Below, piece after piece: positions 44,173-60,003 of a stretch of 64,000 bases of DNA. The stretch is from positions 12,896,001 to 12,960,000 of the forward strand of contig CP075495.1 in NCBI GenBank assembly GCA_021613535.1. The letters are read 5' to 3'. Source of the stretch: Adineta vaga. Its lineage: Eukaryota > Rotifera. Position 1 is the stretch's first letter. Each line of letters starts with the position of its first letter. The notes under the pieces are model-generated. The model made no database searches. It was not told the DNA's origin and was given only the letters and a program-made list of their open reading frames with translations. The position numbers and the translations under genes were made by a program.

Positions 44173-45958
44173 ATGACACTCGAACTCATTCCGAATGGTG
44201 ATCTAGTCTTTAAAGGACCATTTAATGCCGTTTCAATAACAGCATTAAAATTATCCAATAGTGGAAATGAACGATTGGCCTATAAGATAAAAACAACAGC
44301 ACCAAAACGTTATTGTGTCAAACCAAATAGTGGTTTTCTTGATGCTCATTCTACAGCGAGTGTTCAAGGTATTTTCGATTCATCTTCGATCGAATTGATT
44401 CATGATTCTTGTTTCTTTCAGTTATGTTACAACCACAAGCAACTACAACTGGTCAACAAGATGATCGTAATAAACATAAATTTATGGTACAATGGGTTGC
44501 TGTGCCTGATAGTTACTCAGATGACGTGGACAATTTTGTAAGATAAAGAGAAGAAAAAGGTTTTGTCGACATTCTTTTTGTGCTTATTTAGTGGAAACAA
44601 GATTTAACAAAGCTTAATGTGCATGATTCGAAATTGAAATGTGTTTTTGCTGATGAAGCACCAGCTGCTGTCGTACCAAATGACTCACATGGAAATAAAG
44701 ATATAGATGCAGTAAGTTAATCTACGTGAAACTGAATGTATTCATTTCATTCATCGGTTGTTTTTTCTTCTTCTAGCCAATAGCACGAGCTGTAAGTATT
44801 TGTTCTGTTTTTATCGATTGATAGGTAGAATCGAAGCTTTGCTTTGTTGTTCGCATGTTTTTCTGTGCTTATTCTAAATATTGTACGCGTTTAGACGGAA
44901 TCAACAAATGTAAATGATAATCGTACTCAACAACAAAATAATAAAACTGATCATTCTACAACATCAAATTTCAATCAACGATCAGTAACAAATACTTCAC
45001 GAGATACAAATATTGCTCAAAGTCAAAATCCAGTTCGTCAACAGGTTCTTGTCTTTATATACTTCTTTGGATATCAATAGAACCACAGTCTCTTCTTATT
45101 TATCTCTCGTACTACGCATATATATATATATATCATCCTGCTTTTTGTGCTAGTTGTGTATATCATCAAAAATTGAAGTTATAGAATATTCTTCCCCTTG
45201 GGATGTTTTATGTTAATGCTTATGAACGCAAAATTTTCAAACATTCCTTTCTTTTAGTATTATATTGTTGTTTTTTTTCTCTTGTTATAGGATACTGGTG
45301 ATGATTCAAGTAAATCTCGACTCAAACAAGAATTTGATCGTTTGAAAGATGAAAACGAAAGCTTAAAAGTATGTATGATTCATTTTGTTTGCCGTATACT
45401 ATTCTCATTGATTCTGTATGCAATTGATTTTGTTTTTCTGCGAAAAGAACAATGCCTAAGTTTTATGATCTATCTGTGCGCATCTCTCTCACTCTCTCTC
45501 ATATCTAGTATGATATCCAACAAATGAAACAAAAAATTGATGAACAAATTCATTCCTTAACATCAATGAAATATCTTCGAAAAAAAGATTATTCAATGAC
45601 AATAATATTTTTCTTAATTATTATTTTTCTTTTCGGATTTTTTATTGGAAAATTCTATTTTATTCATTGTGATAGTTATTATTTCTAATTTATGAAATGT
45701 TTATTTTATTTTAATGCTTATTTGTTTTATATATTCATTTAGGAACAAATTAAACAACAAGATTTACGACACAGAAATCCAGGTAATGATCGTATTGATA
45801 ATCCTGTTGTCGATCGATTTAAACCCAATCAACAACAACAAAAAGGTCTCATTCTTTTTGGTATACCTTTAACTGAACAACTCGTTCTTGTGGCTTTCGT
45901 TGTTGCATTAATATTTGGATTTTCACTCGGTTATTTTCTCTTTTCCTGTGGAAATTAA
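44173..45958 (+). CDS. VAP: VAMP-associated protein (VAPA/B), ER contact-site receptor
   Basis: VAPs sit in the ER membrane and bind FFAT-motif proteins at membrane contact sites. Exons: 44173-44368, 44422-44537, 44592-44711, a 15-nt microexon 44777-44791 (PIARA), 44895-45044, 45291-45368, and a last exon. The MSP domain is clear: LVFKGPFN, the FFAT-binding KTTAPKRYCVKPNSG, HKFMVQW, and KLKCVFADEAP. A Thr/Gln/Asn-rich linker leads to a coiled coil (LKQEFDRLKDENESLK). Two phase-0 last exons compete. The one annotated here (45743-45958) gives GLILFGIPLTEQLVLVAFV plus ALIFGFSLGYF as tail anchor. The other (45509-45688) is listed next. The family's GxxxG-like membrane motif is present in both. 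Confidence 0.93.
45509..45688 (+). CDS. VAP: Alternative last exon of VAP with its own membrane anchor
   Basis: Follows the donor at 45369 in phase 0 (acceptor ATATCTAG). It encodes coiled-coil-like YDIQQMKQKIDEQIHSL, a basic KYLRKKD, a membrane segment (IIFFLIIIFLFGFFIGKFYF) and a stop at 45686-45688. It shares an FGFxxG core with the downstream exon (FGFFIG against FGFSLG), as in an exon duplication. The upstream position means either this exon is skipped or transcripts end here. Confidence 0.7.
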   Translation, partial: YDIQQMKQKIDEQIHSLTSMKYLRKKDYSMTIIFFLIIIFLFGFFIGKFYFIHCDSYYF

Positions 45959-46802
45959 AACTAATAAATCTAGATACATATATATATCGTGACGTTAAAC
46001 AATAAAAAACAAAATCTAGATATATAAATATATATACATGTATACATATGTAATGCACACAAACTTAGTTTTTATTCTATTTTTTTCTCTTGCGTGTGGT
46101 TTTTCTTCCTTTCGTTGGGTGCGCGCATGTGTAACCTAGAAAACAAAACCTTTCATCCTCATTTACAGATAGATAAGAAAATCTTGATTATACATTCTAA
46201 ACAGATGTTCCCCCTTTTTTTCTTTTTATCCGATGTTCATGTATTTACTTCTTCTTTTTTTTCTTTTCGTTTCCGGTGTGTGTATCTTTTCTCTCCTATG
46301 CGCGCTTTAACAACCCTAGTATTGATGTTTATCTCATCGGGTTTATCGTTATATGTTTTTTTTTCTCGAATATAATCAGTGCTGTGTGTACTTCAGACAA
46401 GATTGAGTCATTAACAAACCGAACGTGAATAGACTATGTTTTCTTTCTTGAGAAAAGAAAATTCTCGAAAAAACAAAACTTTAGGCCAAAAAAATAAACA
46501 AACAATCGAATGAATACACACACATAACATGATTTTTCGTTCTTTTTGTTCTCATTCAAGCATTATCGATTTTTCTTCTTTCTTTTTTCAAATGTTGTCT
46601 CTATCATTTCCTCTTTCTAATCGTTTGCTCCTCGTTTTTCTTTTGTTCTTTTGAAATAAGTAAACAGATTACAAGAAAACCAAAAAAAAAAAGAAAACAG
46701 AATTTTTATCAAAAGATTTTACAGTTAATACAGTTGTTGTCTTTTGTTTGAAGATTAGTTTCTATTTTTTTTGCTCCTAAAAAAAAAGAAGAAGAAGAAG
46801 AG
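45959..46802. other. Spacer between VAP and gamma-tubulin
   Basis: AT-rich with T-rich tracts. It holds the VAP 3' UTR and the gamma-tubulin promoter. No gene seen. Confidence 0.5.
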
Positions 46803-49219
46803 ATGCCTAGTGAAATTATTACATTACAACTCGGACAATGTGGCAATCAAAGTAAGCCAAAATCAAATGAGGAAAAGAAAAACAGAAAAATGAAAATTTT
46901 TCTTGTCAATGAATCATTTTATTTTGTACGTAAAATGAAGCGAATAGTTTAATTAGCCGTAATTGATCAAAGGTCATCGAAGGCAGAAAAATAACGATTA
47001 GTAACTATATATGTAATGAATAATTGTAGTAATTTGATTTGAATTAGTCATGCGTAGGTTGAACTCTGAGTACAAGCACGAAAGGTTCATAATTGTTTAA
47101 AACGAGAAGATCTAATTGACATACTTTGATACTTTTTGATAGAATTTCTAGTTTATTTATGTATGTGAAGTAGAAAATAAAATGAATATGATCTATGTTT
47201 AGTTGGAATGGAATTTTGGCGACAATTATGTGCAGAACATGGTATTAGTCCCGAAGGAAAATTAGAATCATTTGCAACGGAAGGTTCAGATCGAAAAGAT
47301 GTCTTTTTCTATCAAGTTTGTTCTTTTTTTCATTCTAAAAAATAAATGAGCAGATCAATGAAGTTTATTCATATTATTGTCTTAGGCAGATGATCAACAT
47401 TACATTCCACGTGCAGTTTTACTTGATCTTGAGCCTCGTGTTATTGATGGTATTTTAAAATCACCATATAGACATTTATATAATCCTGAAAATGTTTATA
47501 TTTCAAAGGATGGTGGTGGTGCCGGTATGTTTCTACTGTTGAAAATGATCTATTTTTCTAAATTTCTCCAAATTTCAGGTAACAATTGGGCACAAGGTTT
47601 TTATCAAGGTGAAAAATTGTATGAAGAAATATTTGATATTATTGATCGAGAAGCTGATAACGGAGATTCTCTTGAAGTGAGATCTTTTTATTGAAATTCT
47701 ATGATTTTTGCTAAGTTCATTCATTTATTTACAGGGTTTTGTTCTTTGCCATTCCATTGCTGGAGGTACAGGTTCTGGTATGGGTAGTAATATTTTGGAA
47801 AAACTCAATGATCGGTATGATATAGTTCGATATATAAATACGTATTTTAAAAATATTTGTATTCGAATAGATTCCCTAAAAAACTTATTCAGACATATTC
47901 TGTTTTTCCAATGACAAATGAAGTTGTAAGTTAAATTTCTTCCATAGATGTCTTTGTTTGTTTCGAAGTTTATCTTTTTTTGTATTCAGGCTGATGTCGT
48001 TGTACAACCTTATAATTCCGTACTGACATTGAAACGATTGACTGAAAATGCTGATTGTACAGTAAGAAGAGTTTATATTCTATGATTTGAATTAATCTCT
48101 TTGGATTTTCTTATTCTAGGTTGTCTTAGATAACACTGCATTGAATCGTATTGCTACTGAACGTCTTAAAAAGGCAACTCCAACACTCGCTGAATTGAAT
48201 CAATTAGTATGTTATTTCATTTGAAAATTTTCATTTTTTAATAAAGATCATTATTGAAGGTATCCACGATTATGTCAGGTAGTACTTCAACACTTCGTTA
48301 TCCAGGTTATATGAATAATGATTTAATCAGTCTTATATCATCTCTTATACCAACACCTCGTCTTCACTTCTTGATTTCTGCTTATACTCCATTAACATCT
48401 GATAATACAGTAAGAGATTTTAAAAAATGTTAACAGACAAACGAAAATTTTCTTATCCTAGGAATCTGAAGTACGTAAAACAACTGTTCTTGATGTTATG
48501 CGACGTTTATTACAACCAAAAAATGCTATGGTTACAACAGCAGCTCGTGATCGAAATATTGCACATTGTTACGTATCTATTTTAAATATTATTCAAGGCG
48601 AAGTTGATCCATCTGAGGTATGTAATCTATATTTTTAATCTAGGATTCATTTATCCATTGATAATAGGTTCATAAAAGTTTAATGCGTATTCGTGAACGT
48701 AAACTAGCTGATTTTATTCCTTGGGGTCCAGCTTCAATTCAAGTCGCTCTTTCGAAAAAATCACCCTATATTACGACACAACATCGTGTTAGTGGACTTA
48801 TGCTTGCTAATCATACTGGTATCTCATCTGTATGTATTATCACTTCGAGAAAGAATTTAGTATAGAGATCGAATATATTCTTTAGTTATTTGATCGTATT
48901 TGTGAACATTATGATAAATTAATTAAACGTGAAGCATTCGTTGAAAATTTTCGTCGCTTACCAATGTTTAAAGATAATCTTGATGAATTCAATGATTCAC
49001 GTGAAGTAATTCTATTTCATTTTATCACAATAAAAACAAAATCTTCATATTTTTTAATCCTAAAATTAGGTTGTTCAACAATTGATGGATGAATATCGTG
49101 CAGCAACTACAAAAGATTATGTCAATTTTGGTAATATTCAACAAGGACAAGTAAGGATTCATTCATTTGATCATTCCATTGTTTTGTATGAACATTTATT
49201 TTAGGCTGAACAAACATAG
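46803..49219 (+). CDS. TUBG1: Gamma-tubulin (microtubule nucleation)
   Basis: Gamma-tubulin nucleates microtubules in the gamma-TuRC at centrosomes. Start [16 protein letters not shown] at 46803. The first intron is 351 bp (46852-47202); the others are about 50-60 bp. Hallmarks: [29 protein letters not shown] (the gamma-specific insert region), the GTP-binding GGTGSGMGS loop and [14 protein letters not shown]. Further on are [20 protein letters not shown] and the gamma-type C-terminus ([17 protein letters not shown]). TAG at 49217-49219. It is gamma, not beta, because of the STIMSGST and [11 protein letters not shown] segments. About 450 aa, usual length. Confidence 0.96.
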
Positions 49220-49815
49220 AAACTTTCAAGAATGAAGATAAAACATTTCTTTTAACCAATAATCTTATCAAAGTCATATCTTAGTCAGATGAAGAGAAAT
49301 GATGGTTCATTTATTTTCCATCGATAAAATATATCTTCTTTTTTTATGTGTATCGTATATATTTCTATTCTTAAATCAAAATAAATACTTCAATCGATCT
49401 ATCAGATAGATTTATCTTTTGAATAAAACTCTTATTCTATATAAAATACGATTCATGGTTGTTTTAAAAAATCGTTTTGATTATATTTAAAGAAGACAAA
49501 AAGAAAGAATGAAAAGTTTCACTTACAATTCGATTGTATAAGAAACAGAGATAAAGCTAATACACATCAAACAAGAATTTTTAATTCTACAATTGTTTTT
49601 TCACACGAATAATGAATAAGGAATATATATATATATGTAATATACATGATAGATTCTATGTCAAAAGCACAAAAGACCACAAAAACAGAAAAATTCTCTT
49701 TATCTGATTCAGTAAATCAAGTCAAAAGACTTCCAAATGATTCAGTTTTATCGAAATCGATACATAGAATAAAAATGAGAAAATTCATCTGACAAATAGA
49801 TTTTTGATTGAATGT
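49220..49815. other. 3'-3' spacer between gamma-tubulin and alpha-catenin
   Basis: Convergent 3' UTRs, AT-rich, with poly(A)-signal-like AATAAATAC near 49380. No gene seen. Confidence 0.5.
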
Positions 49816-52800
49816 TTAATTTTGAAATTCACTTAAAGCATGTAACGGTTCCAGACGTTTTTTCACACTACTCTTTTTAGTACGCGAATGAGATTCAGTT
49901 TGACGATCAGACATAAGTAATGGTTTCTTTTCAGGTAAACGCATTTTCCATTGAACAATTGGCTTTAAGAAAGAAAAGCAAATGTTAAAAGTTTTTCTAG
50001 ACAAAATTCGATAAAACTTACCTCTTTATTGCCTGTTTTATTACGATATTTTGTCGAAGCAATATATGATGCTTTTACAGTAAGTACAACAGCATTCATT
50101 AGATTTTTTGCTGATGTAATCAATGATGTTGCACTATCAAGCTGAAAAATGAAATACTTTTCATATAAAATGTTCCAATTTCGAAAGCAATACTTACACC
50201 ACTGACAATTAATTCTCCACTTATATTTTGTACATCAGCTTTCACTTTACTAGTAATATCCAACTGATGACAATATAAGGTAATACCTAAACAAAGACAA
50301 ACATTGAATAAGTAAAGAAGATGAAAGAGAATCAAACATACGATCAACATATGCAACAAGATCGGATTTAGATTGAGATTCAACACACTAGAAAACAGAA
50401 CGAGATTGTATCTGTAGAATATTTACAAACAAAAGATTTACTTGTGCAGCAATATCTTTTGCAAGTTTATTTAATTTTGAACCACATTCAGATATCATTT
50501 TTGCAGCATTAATAACATCCATTGTTGTACGTAATGGACCACGGCCACTGAAATAATATACAAAAGAAAATCATAATTTTTCAATTGTCGAATCAAACTA
50601 AAAGATCTTTACCGTGTAAAATCAGTCATTTCCATCATAATCATACACATTTTCTTTGCAAGAACGATGATATCATTACCACGATCATCCCATTTTAAGA
50701 TTTCACGTTCAAAATCGCGTTTTGTTTTCTTAAAACCTTCTACTTGTAATTCGATTTGTTCACGTTCTTCCTTTGGTAATCGTCTCATCATATCCTAAAA
50801 GAAATCATCAAAATACAAAACGAAATCATTGTGCTTCATTTCATACTCGACTTGGATTATCACTATTGCCCGGATTCATTTCTCCATCAAGTTGTTGACT
50901 ATCCGATGATGGTCCATGACTTGATGTTTGAGATTGTGCATAAATATCTTCATTGACAACATCTTCATCATCACTTGGCCATTCCAAATCCTACGATAAA
51001 CAAAACGAAATCAAATATTCATTCAATGAATTAACTATAAATAATAAGTTATAGGCAATAAGTACATATACATATTTATAAGCTCGAGAAAAATTAGCGC
51101 AACCATAGCTGAAGCGTGTTTTTTTTGTCACCCTTCTCCACTGTTTATTACACAAGCATATTGAAAACTTATATTGAATTAGAAACAAAACCACCGACTT
51201 ACCCCAAAAAATAGTGAATATGACTCTATTCTTTGGATAGATAGGCTCATAGATGATAAACAGGTGAAATGTTTAAGAAATAAAAGTGTTCGAGATATAA
51301 CATTCGATTGACTAATACTAAGGTCTTTTTATAAGATATAAGTAAATAAATATAAATATAAAAAAAACGAGACTGAGTGATCGATATGATGCATATGATA
51401 GAATTAACTAGGAATATAAATTGATGAGTTTATAGAAAAATAAATAAACTATAATCGTTTCGAAAAAATGAGATATCGTTTAGATTTATCTGTAAAGATC
51501 AAATTGGACGAAAAATTTCTGTTTTCAATCTCTTTCAATGTGGTTTTTTTTCATTACAATAGGAAATGTATATTCTTTCGTAATTGAATCATAACTGCAT
51601 CATTAGTGTCGCTTTCCTGAGATAAAAAGAATACTGACAAAGCAAAAAGCGAATGTTATTTCTTTAATATTTTATCACGAATCGTTTAATTATGCTTGAA
51701 ACATTCGATTGATAGTTCCCTTTAGAATAGGTTTGGGCGTAGAGGATAAATCCTCTGTTGACGATGAAAAAATACAATTCAACGACGATTTATTTCGTCG
51801 TTTTTGTGGTTGCTGTCCCATAACGAGAAAAACAGAACGTACCGGATTCATTAAAACACTATTACGAATATCTCGAATAGCATGATAAACGCTACTTGAA
51901 GCTTCAACTAGTTCTTGTTCAGTTAATTCAAGCTAAAAGAAAAAAAGACAACAGATTAATCTATGGAAGATTACACTAATGAAAATAATGAAAATACTTT
52001 GCCATCATCATATCCTCCTGATTTGGTACGAAGTGCATCAATAGCCATTCGAATTCGATCAGCAAAAATAGGCATAACTAACAAAAAAAAAGAAAGTGTG
52101 TGTTTTTCCTCTGGATGAATGTTAATCTTTGTATTTACTTTGATCTCGAAGAACTCGAATACTTTCTATAACACCTTCGGTATATTCTCCTGGTTCATAT
52201 TTTTCCATTTCAGATGTAACAACATCAATGACACGACCTGCTCGTCCTCGAATAGCTCCTGCTGTACGATCAACACCTAAACAATCGAAAGATTAAACTT
52301 AAAACAGACGGGAAAACAAATAGTGTGCTTTAACATACGATCTGGATTTCTTTCAACCATTGCTTGAATACATAAGTTAATATCTTCGAGAATATGATTT
52401 TCTGATACGGCAAGAAAATCTTCAATAGTAGTAATTTCATCCACAGCTTCTGTTAGTAATCGAACATGTCTTTCCCATGTGTCACGAAAAACATCCATAT
52501 TTTCTAATGCAACTTTTGATGTTGATCGTGCACAAAGTGTTCGGGCAGCATTCACAACCTACATAAAGAGTTCTATTGTTGACATATTTCTAATTCGTTT
52601 AGTAACTTACTTGAGGTGATAAATGTTGAATTTCCATGGCAGCTAAACGAACTAATTTAATTCCTTCGATTTGATCCGACATTGAACAAGCGACATTCGC
52701 AATCTAAAAAGAGTTTGATCAATAGAATTATTTTGAAAAAATTCTAATCAATTATACTTCAATTAATTTGCATGCATGTTCCATAAAAATTTGTGCCGTT

Positions 52801-55629
52801 TCTTCAACCATTTGAGCATTACCGCGTCGTGCTGCATCAATCAATGCATGTAATGGAACACTTGTTGCTATGAATGTATCACTAACATGATCGACAACAG
52901 CTTTACGCAGCTAAGAAAATAAATGAGAAAGAAAAGGAATTAATCCAATGAAGAAATAGAATTTTTTTTTAAATGTCCAAGAAGAAGAATATTCTACCGA
53001 AGTTTGATTGTTTATAGTTGGAGCTATATATGAACACTCAATAGATTCACTTGATGATGATGGTGATGATGATTCTCGATACATTTTAACAGTAGTACTT
53101 GTATGTGTAGAATTGGAAGCATTAGCACACAGGTAAATATACATTTTTTCGTCGGGTTGATTTTAGTTATTACAATTTTATTACTGGAATGAATATGTGT
53201 CAGAAGAAGAAAAGTAGTTTTTGATAGGAATAGACGACGACGACGACTTATTCAATCAACGCTTGTATGTTAGTAATGTTGGCAATAACAATGATGATCA
53301 AAAGGTAAATGATACGAGAAAGACAACAATGGCAAGTATTTACGGTATTTAATATGTTCACTCTTAACAATTAGAAAGTATACTGAAGTGAACGTGCTGT
53401 CCTTTTACTTTTTCGTTCTCTTTTCTGTTCTGTTCTGTTCTATTGAGATGCCCATCTACTAGTTGGTCATTTATAATTGAGCACAAAGAATAGAAAGAAA
53501 AGAAGATCTTGATGAACAACAGGCAAAGAAATTAGTTCATTGTATTCGTACATCTATGTATATACAAAGATTGAGTATATATGTTTTTCTCTTTCTCTTC
53601 ATGTCTTGACCTCCAAAAAAAAAAGACGAGGGAGTAATCGATTAACAAACCTATTCTTTAATCGTGATCATAGAAACTAGAACATAGCTCGAAAATGATT
53701 TGTTTACCTGTTTCCGGAGGTCACGTGTTTTTATTTGCATTGCTTGGATTTTTGTATTAACATTATCTTCCGAACTTTTCTTTCGTGACTAAATACCGAA
53801 AGAAGAAAAAATCGTTTCAATAATTGCATGACATAATCATTGAATAAAGATTTCTTACATATTGAATATATTCATCGAGTAAATCTTGAAGAGCTTGTCG
53901 TACAGCATTACATTCAGTACAATTCGATCACGACGATCGTCACGTGTTGATAATGAATCGGCTAGTAATGCTGCACCTGATATAATACTTTCTAAACGTT
54001 CTTCTAATTGTGGTCGAATCATTTGTTCATTGAATTTCTGTGGTTTTATTACTATAAGACGCTAAAGAGAAAAGATTTATCAATTATTTTTTCTTTGGAA
54101 AAGAATTGTTTATGAAGAAAAATCTTACGTCAAATTCATTTAATGCTCGAGTCAAATCTCCCACTGTGCTTAATGATGAATCCAATTTTAATGTTTGGGT
54201 GGGCGGTACAGGTCGTCCTTGAGTTATTGACGAAATAACTCCGACTGCATCACGCACTTGATTATAAACAAAGTCTCGATTTTCGCGTGCATAAGGAATT
54301 TCCGGATGACGTAAATAAGCTTTTGATGCTGTTAATAACATCATTGATGTACGTTTTATTGTACCACGCGCAGCCGCTAAGCTTTCTTGTTCCATACGAT
54401 CAACTAAATCCTTGAAAGAAAAGAAAGAAGAAAACGTTTTACTTTCCTAATAAAAGTCATAAGATTTTACCTGTTGTCGACGTTGTGCATGTTGACTTAA
54501 ATCAATAATATCTTTACCATATTGTTTATAAAAATGAACTAATTCTTCTTGATTTGATGCATCATAAATACGTTGTAAATCATCTTCAACCTATTAGATA
54601 AAGTAAAATAAATGAAATGAACAACTTCTTTGAAAACATACTAAACGAATCGATCGTAAAATCAATTGTACATCAACAAGATCAGCTAAGATTAATAAAC
54701 GAGTAACTGATGTTAATAAAGCTCGTGCAGCAACAATCATCTGTTGACGTTTTGGTTTTGAACATGGATCATCAGCAAATTCTTTCGATAAAACAGCCAT
54801 TTCATCACCTTTTTTTTATGGTAATTATACAAAACAATCAATCAAACACAAGAAATCTCTATGAAAGATGTTTACCTGATCGTTTCACTTCTTCCATACT
54901 TTGTAATAAATCATTACGCATTTCAGGATTTTCATGAGCAATTTCATTTGCTTTGTTAATAAAATTGTCCGTGGCTTGAATAACATTTGCAACAAGTAGA
55001 TGAGCTCGCTTTGATCGACCTTTTTTCTTACTCGATGGTTGATCAGATATCAATGAAGTAACCTGAAAATAGTTTGAGTAGAACAACAGATTGAATTTCT
55101 CAATAAACAATTAATATTATCGATAAAACCAACGGACAACATCTGCTCGATTTCATTCATTTTAGTTTGTCACATATGTTAAATTTCAAGGTCATTTCTT
55201 TCTCTACATTGTTATAGAACTTTTCTATCAAAGACTTCTTTTGTAATACTAATCTCCATTTACATGTAACATATTTGAAGTATAAGAATAAATTCTATAA
55301 GAATAAATTTAAAACTTGTTTATTTAATTGTGCAGAATTCATCTAATCAATGAATAATTATTCTTTCCAGTTGAATAATTTTCACCTTCATCAAGCCACT
55401 TTTCCTATCTCTATATTGAATGTTCGTTTTTAAAAAGGAATCTATTATCTACACATCATTGATCACATGAACGTATTGATCAATGTAATAATTTAAACGA
55501 GACAAAAAAATTCTCTTGAAAATGATTGCTCACCTGTGCTACTAATGGATCTAATGTTCGTTGAACAGACCATGTTTTAATTTGTGTATCAGTTGGATTA
55601 TATTTCGTTCCATAAATATGAGTTGTCAT
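49816..55629 (-). CDS. CTNNA: Alpha-catenin (cadherin-actin linker), with a one-base frameshift
   Basis: Alpha-catenin links the cadherin/beta-catenin complex to F-actin at adherens junctions. ATG at 55629 (MTTHIYGTKYNPTDTQIKTW). All three vinculin-homology regions are visible: N domain (RSKRAHLLVANVIQATDNFI, EFADDPCSKPKRQQMIVAA, ALLTSVTRLLILADLVDV), M domain (RTRDLRKQ-like start, SENHILEDINLCIQAM, DRTAGAIRGRAGRVIDV), and the actin-binding domain (KWDDRGNDIIVLAKKMC with MIMMEMTDFTRGRGPL, then LYCHQLDITSKVKADVQN, SGLDSATSLITSAKNLMNAV). It ends LEPLHALSEFQN. One base is missing near 53918-53921, shifting the frame inside ECNAVRQALQDLL; the rest of that exon is open in the expected frame. Alternative start and end are listed separately. 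Identity certain; intactness depends on whether the missing base is real. Confidence 0.93.
51690..51842 (-). CDS. CTNNA: Readthrough terminal exon of alpha-catenin (alternative end)
   Basis: Directly past the donor at 51842 (CCG|GTACGT) the frame stays open for 50 codons to TAA at 51690-51692. The residues look coding, not intronic: VRSVFLVMGQQPQKRRNKSS, then Ser/Thr-Pro motifs (STEDLSSTPKPIL) and TINRMFQA. An ATTAAA lies about 25-30 bp further on. Use of this end would give an alpha-catenin that stops after the M domain, without the actin-binding domain. Confidence 0.5.
   Translation of the reverse strand, partial: VRSVFLVMGQQPQKRRNKSSLNCIFSSSTEDLSSTPKPILKGTINRMFQA
52998..53144 (-). CDS. 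CTNNA: Possible internal alternative first exon of alpha-catenin
   Basis: An ATG at 53144 (and another at 53084, MYRESSSPSSSSESIECSYI) opens a frame that ends at a CG|GTAGAA donor in phase 0 and fits the acceptor at 52910 (LRKAVVDHV). The normal upstream exon (from 53708) also ends in phase 0. The product would lack the N domain that binds beta-catenin and start at the M domain. It sits in the 797-bp intron 52911-53707. Confidence 0.45.
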
Positions 55630-56572
55630 AATGATAGTTTATCGATTTAAAATATAAAAGCAATGCAAGACTCTTTCGATCGATCTTTTGCCTATTGAAA
55701 TGAAGAAAAAGAAATCATCAATGGCATTGTATTTAAAGGAAAGAAGGAAGAGAGAAAGAGAAAAATGAGAATCGATGGTTTGGTTCGATTTTTATTTTGA
55801 CCTACCATCTAATGAATAAATAAACATGTCAAAAGAAAACAGAACACTTGCCCTTTTTTTCTCACCAATCAAATTTTATCTTCAATTTTCTTATCATTGG
55901 TGGATAGATGTGACCTGTAAAAATGCCTTTTTGATGAGCGCAATACTACTTACTGTAATACGTATACACATGTTTTGTATACATCGATGTGATCCTTTTG
56001 TAATATAGTATTTATTTGTTTATTTCTTTAGTCTTCTCTTCTTTCGATTATCTAATATATGCATGTATCGATTCGATTTCATCGTTCTAAATTGTTTATG
56101 TCTTTAATTAGAGATTTCATTCGAAAAAAACACATGTGTCCTTCAAAATTTGAATGACATGTTTTTCTATATTCGAAAACTTTCGCTCGATTTGACTAAA
56201 TCAATATTTTTTCTAAATAGATTTGATATATTCAACAAAAAAACTAAAACTTTGTCAAGATTTCATTTCAACTGTCAGTGTTATTTCATGTTTTTTTTAT
56301 CTCAATGTTATCATAATAAATGAAGGTTGACCTTCGAAAAATCATTCACGAATATTAATCAGGGTTAAATTTAGTTTTGAATAATAATCAAAATTTTCCA
56401 ATGAAACCATTCTAGATTCTATATTATTTCATTATCTTATTCGTCGATGAGAAAAACCATGTCCTAATCTATGTTCACTAAAGCGTAACGAAACTGCGAT
56501 TCAATTAGGTATAGGAATATACAATTTTTTTTGCTGTTGTCGTTTTGTCAATGAATGATATTTTTTTAAAGA
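55630..56572. other. Divergent promoter region, alpha-catenin / cullin-2
   Basis: Head-to-head spacer of 943 bp with no supported gene. Confidence 0.5.

Positions 56573-60003
<3,431 letters not shown>

Noticed and set aside
55782-55795. GGTTCGATTTTT as a tRNA B-box
   Set aside because: No matching A-box or cloverleaf stems around it; no tRNA found anywhere in the window by eye.
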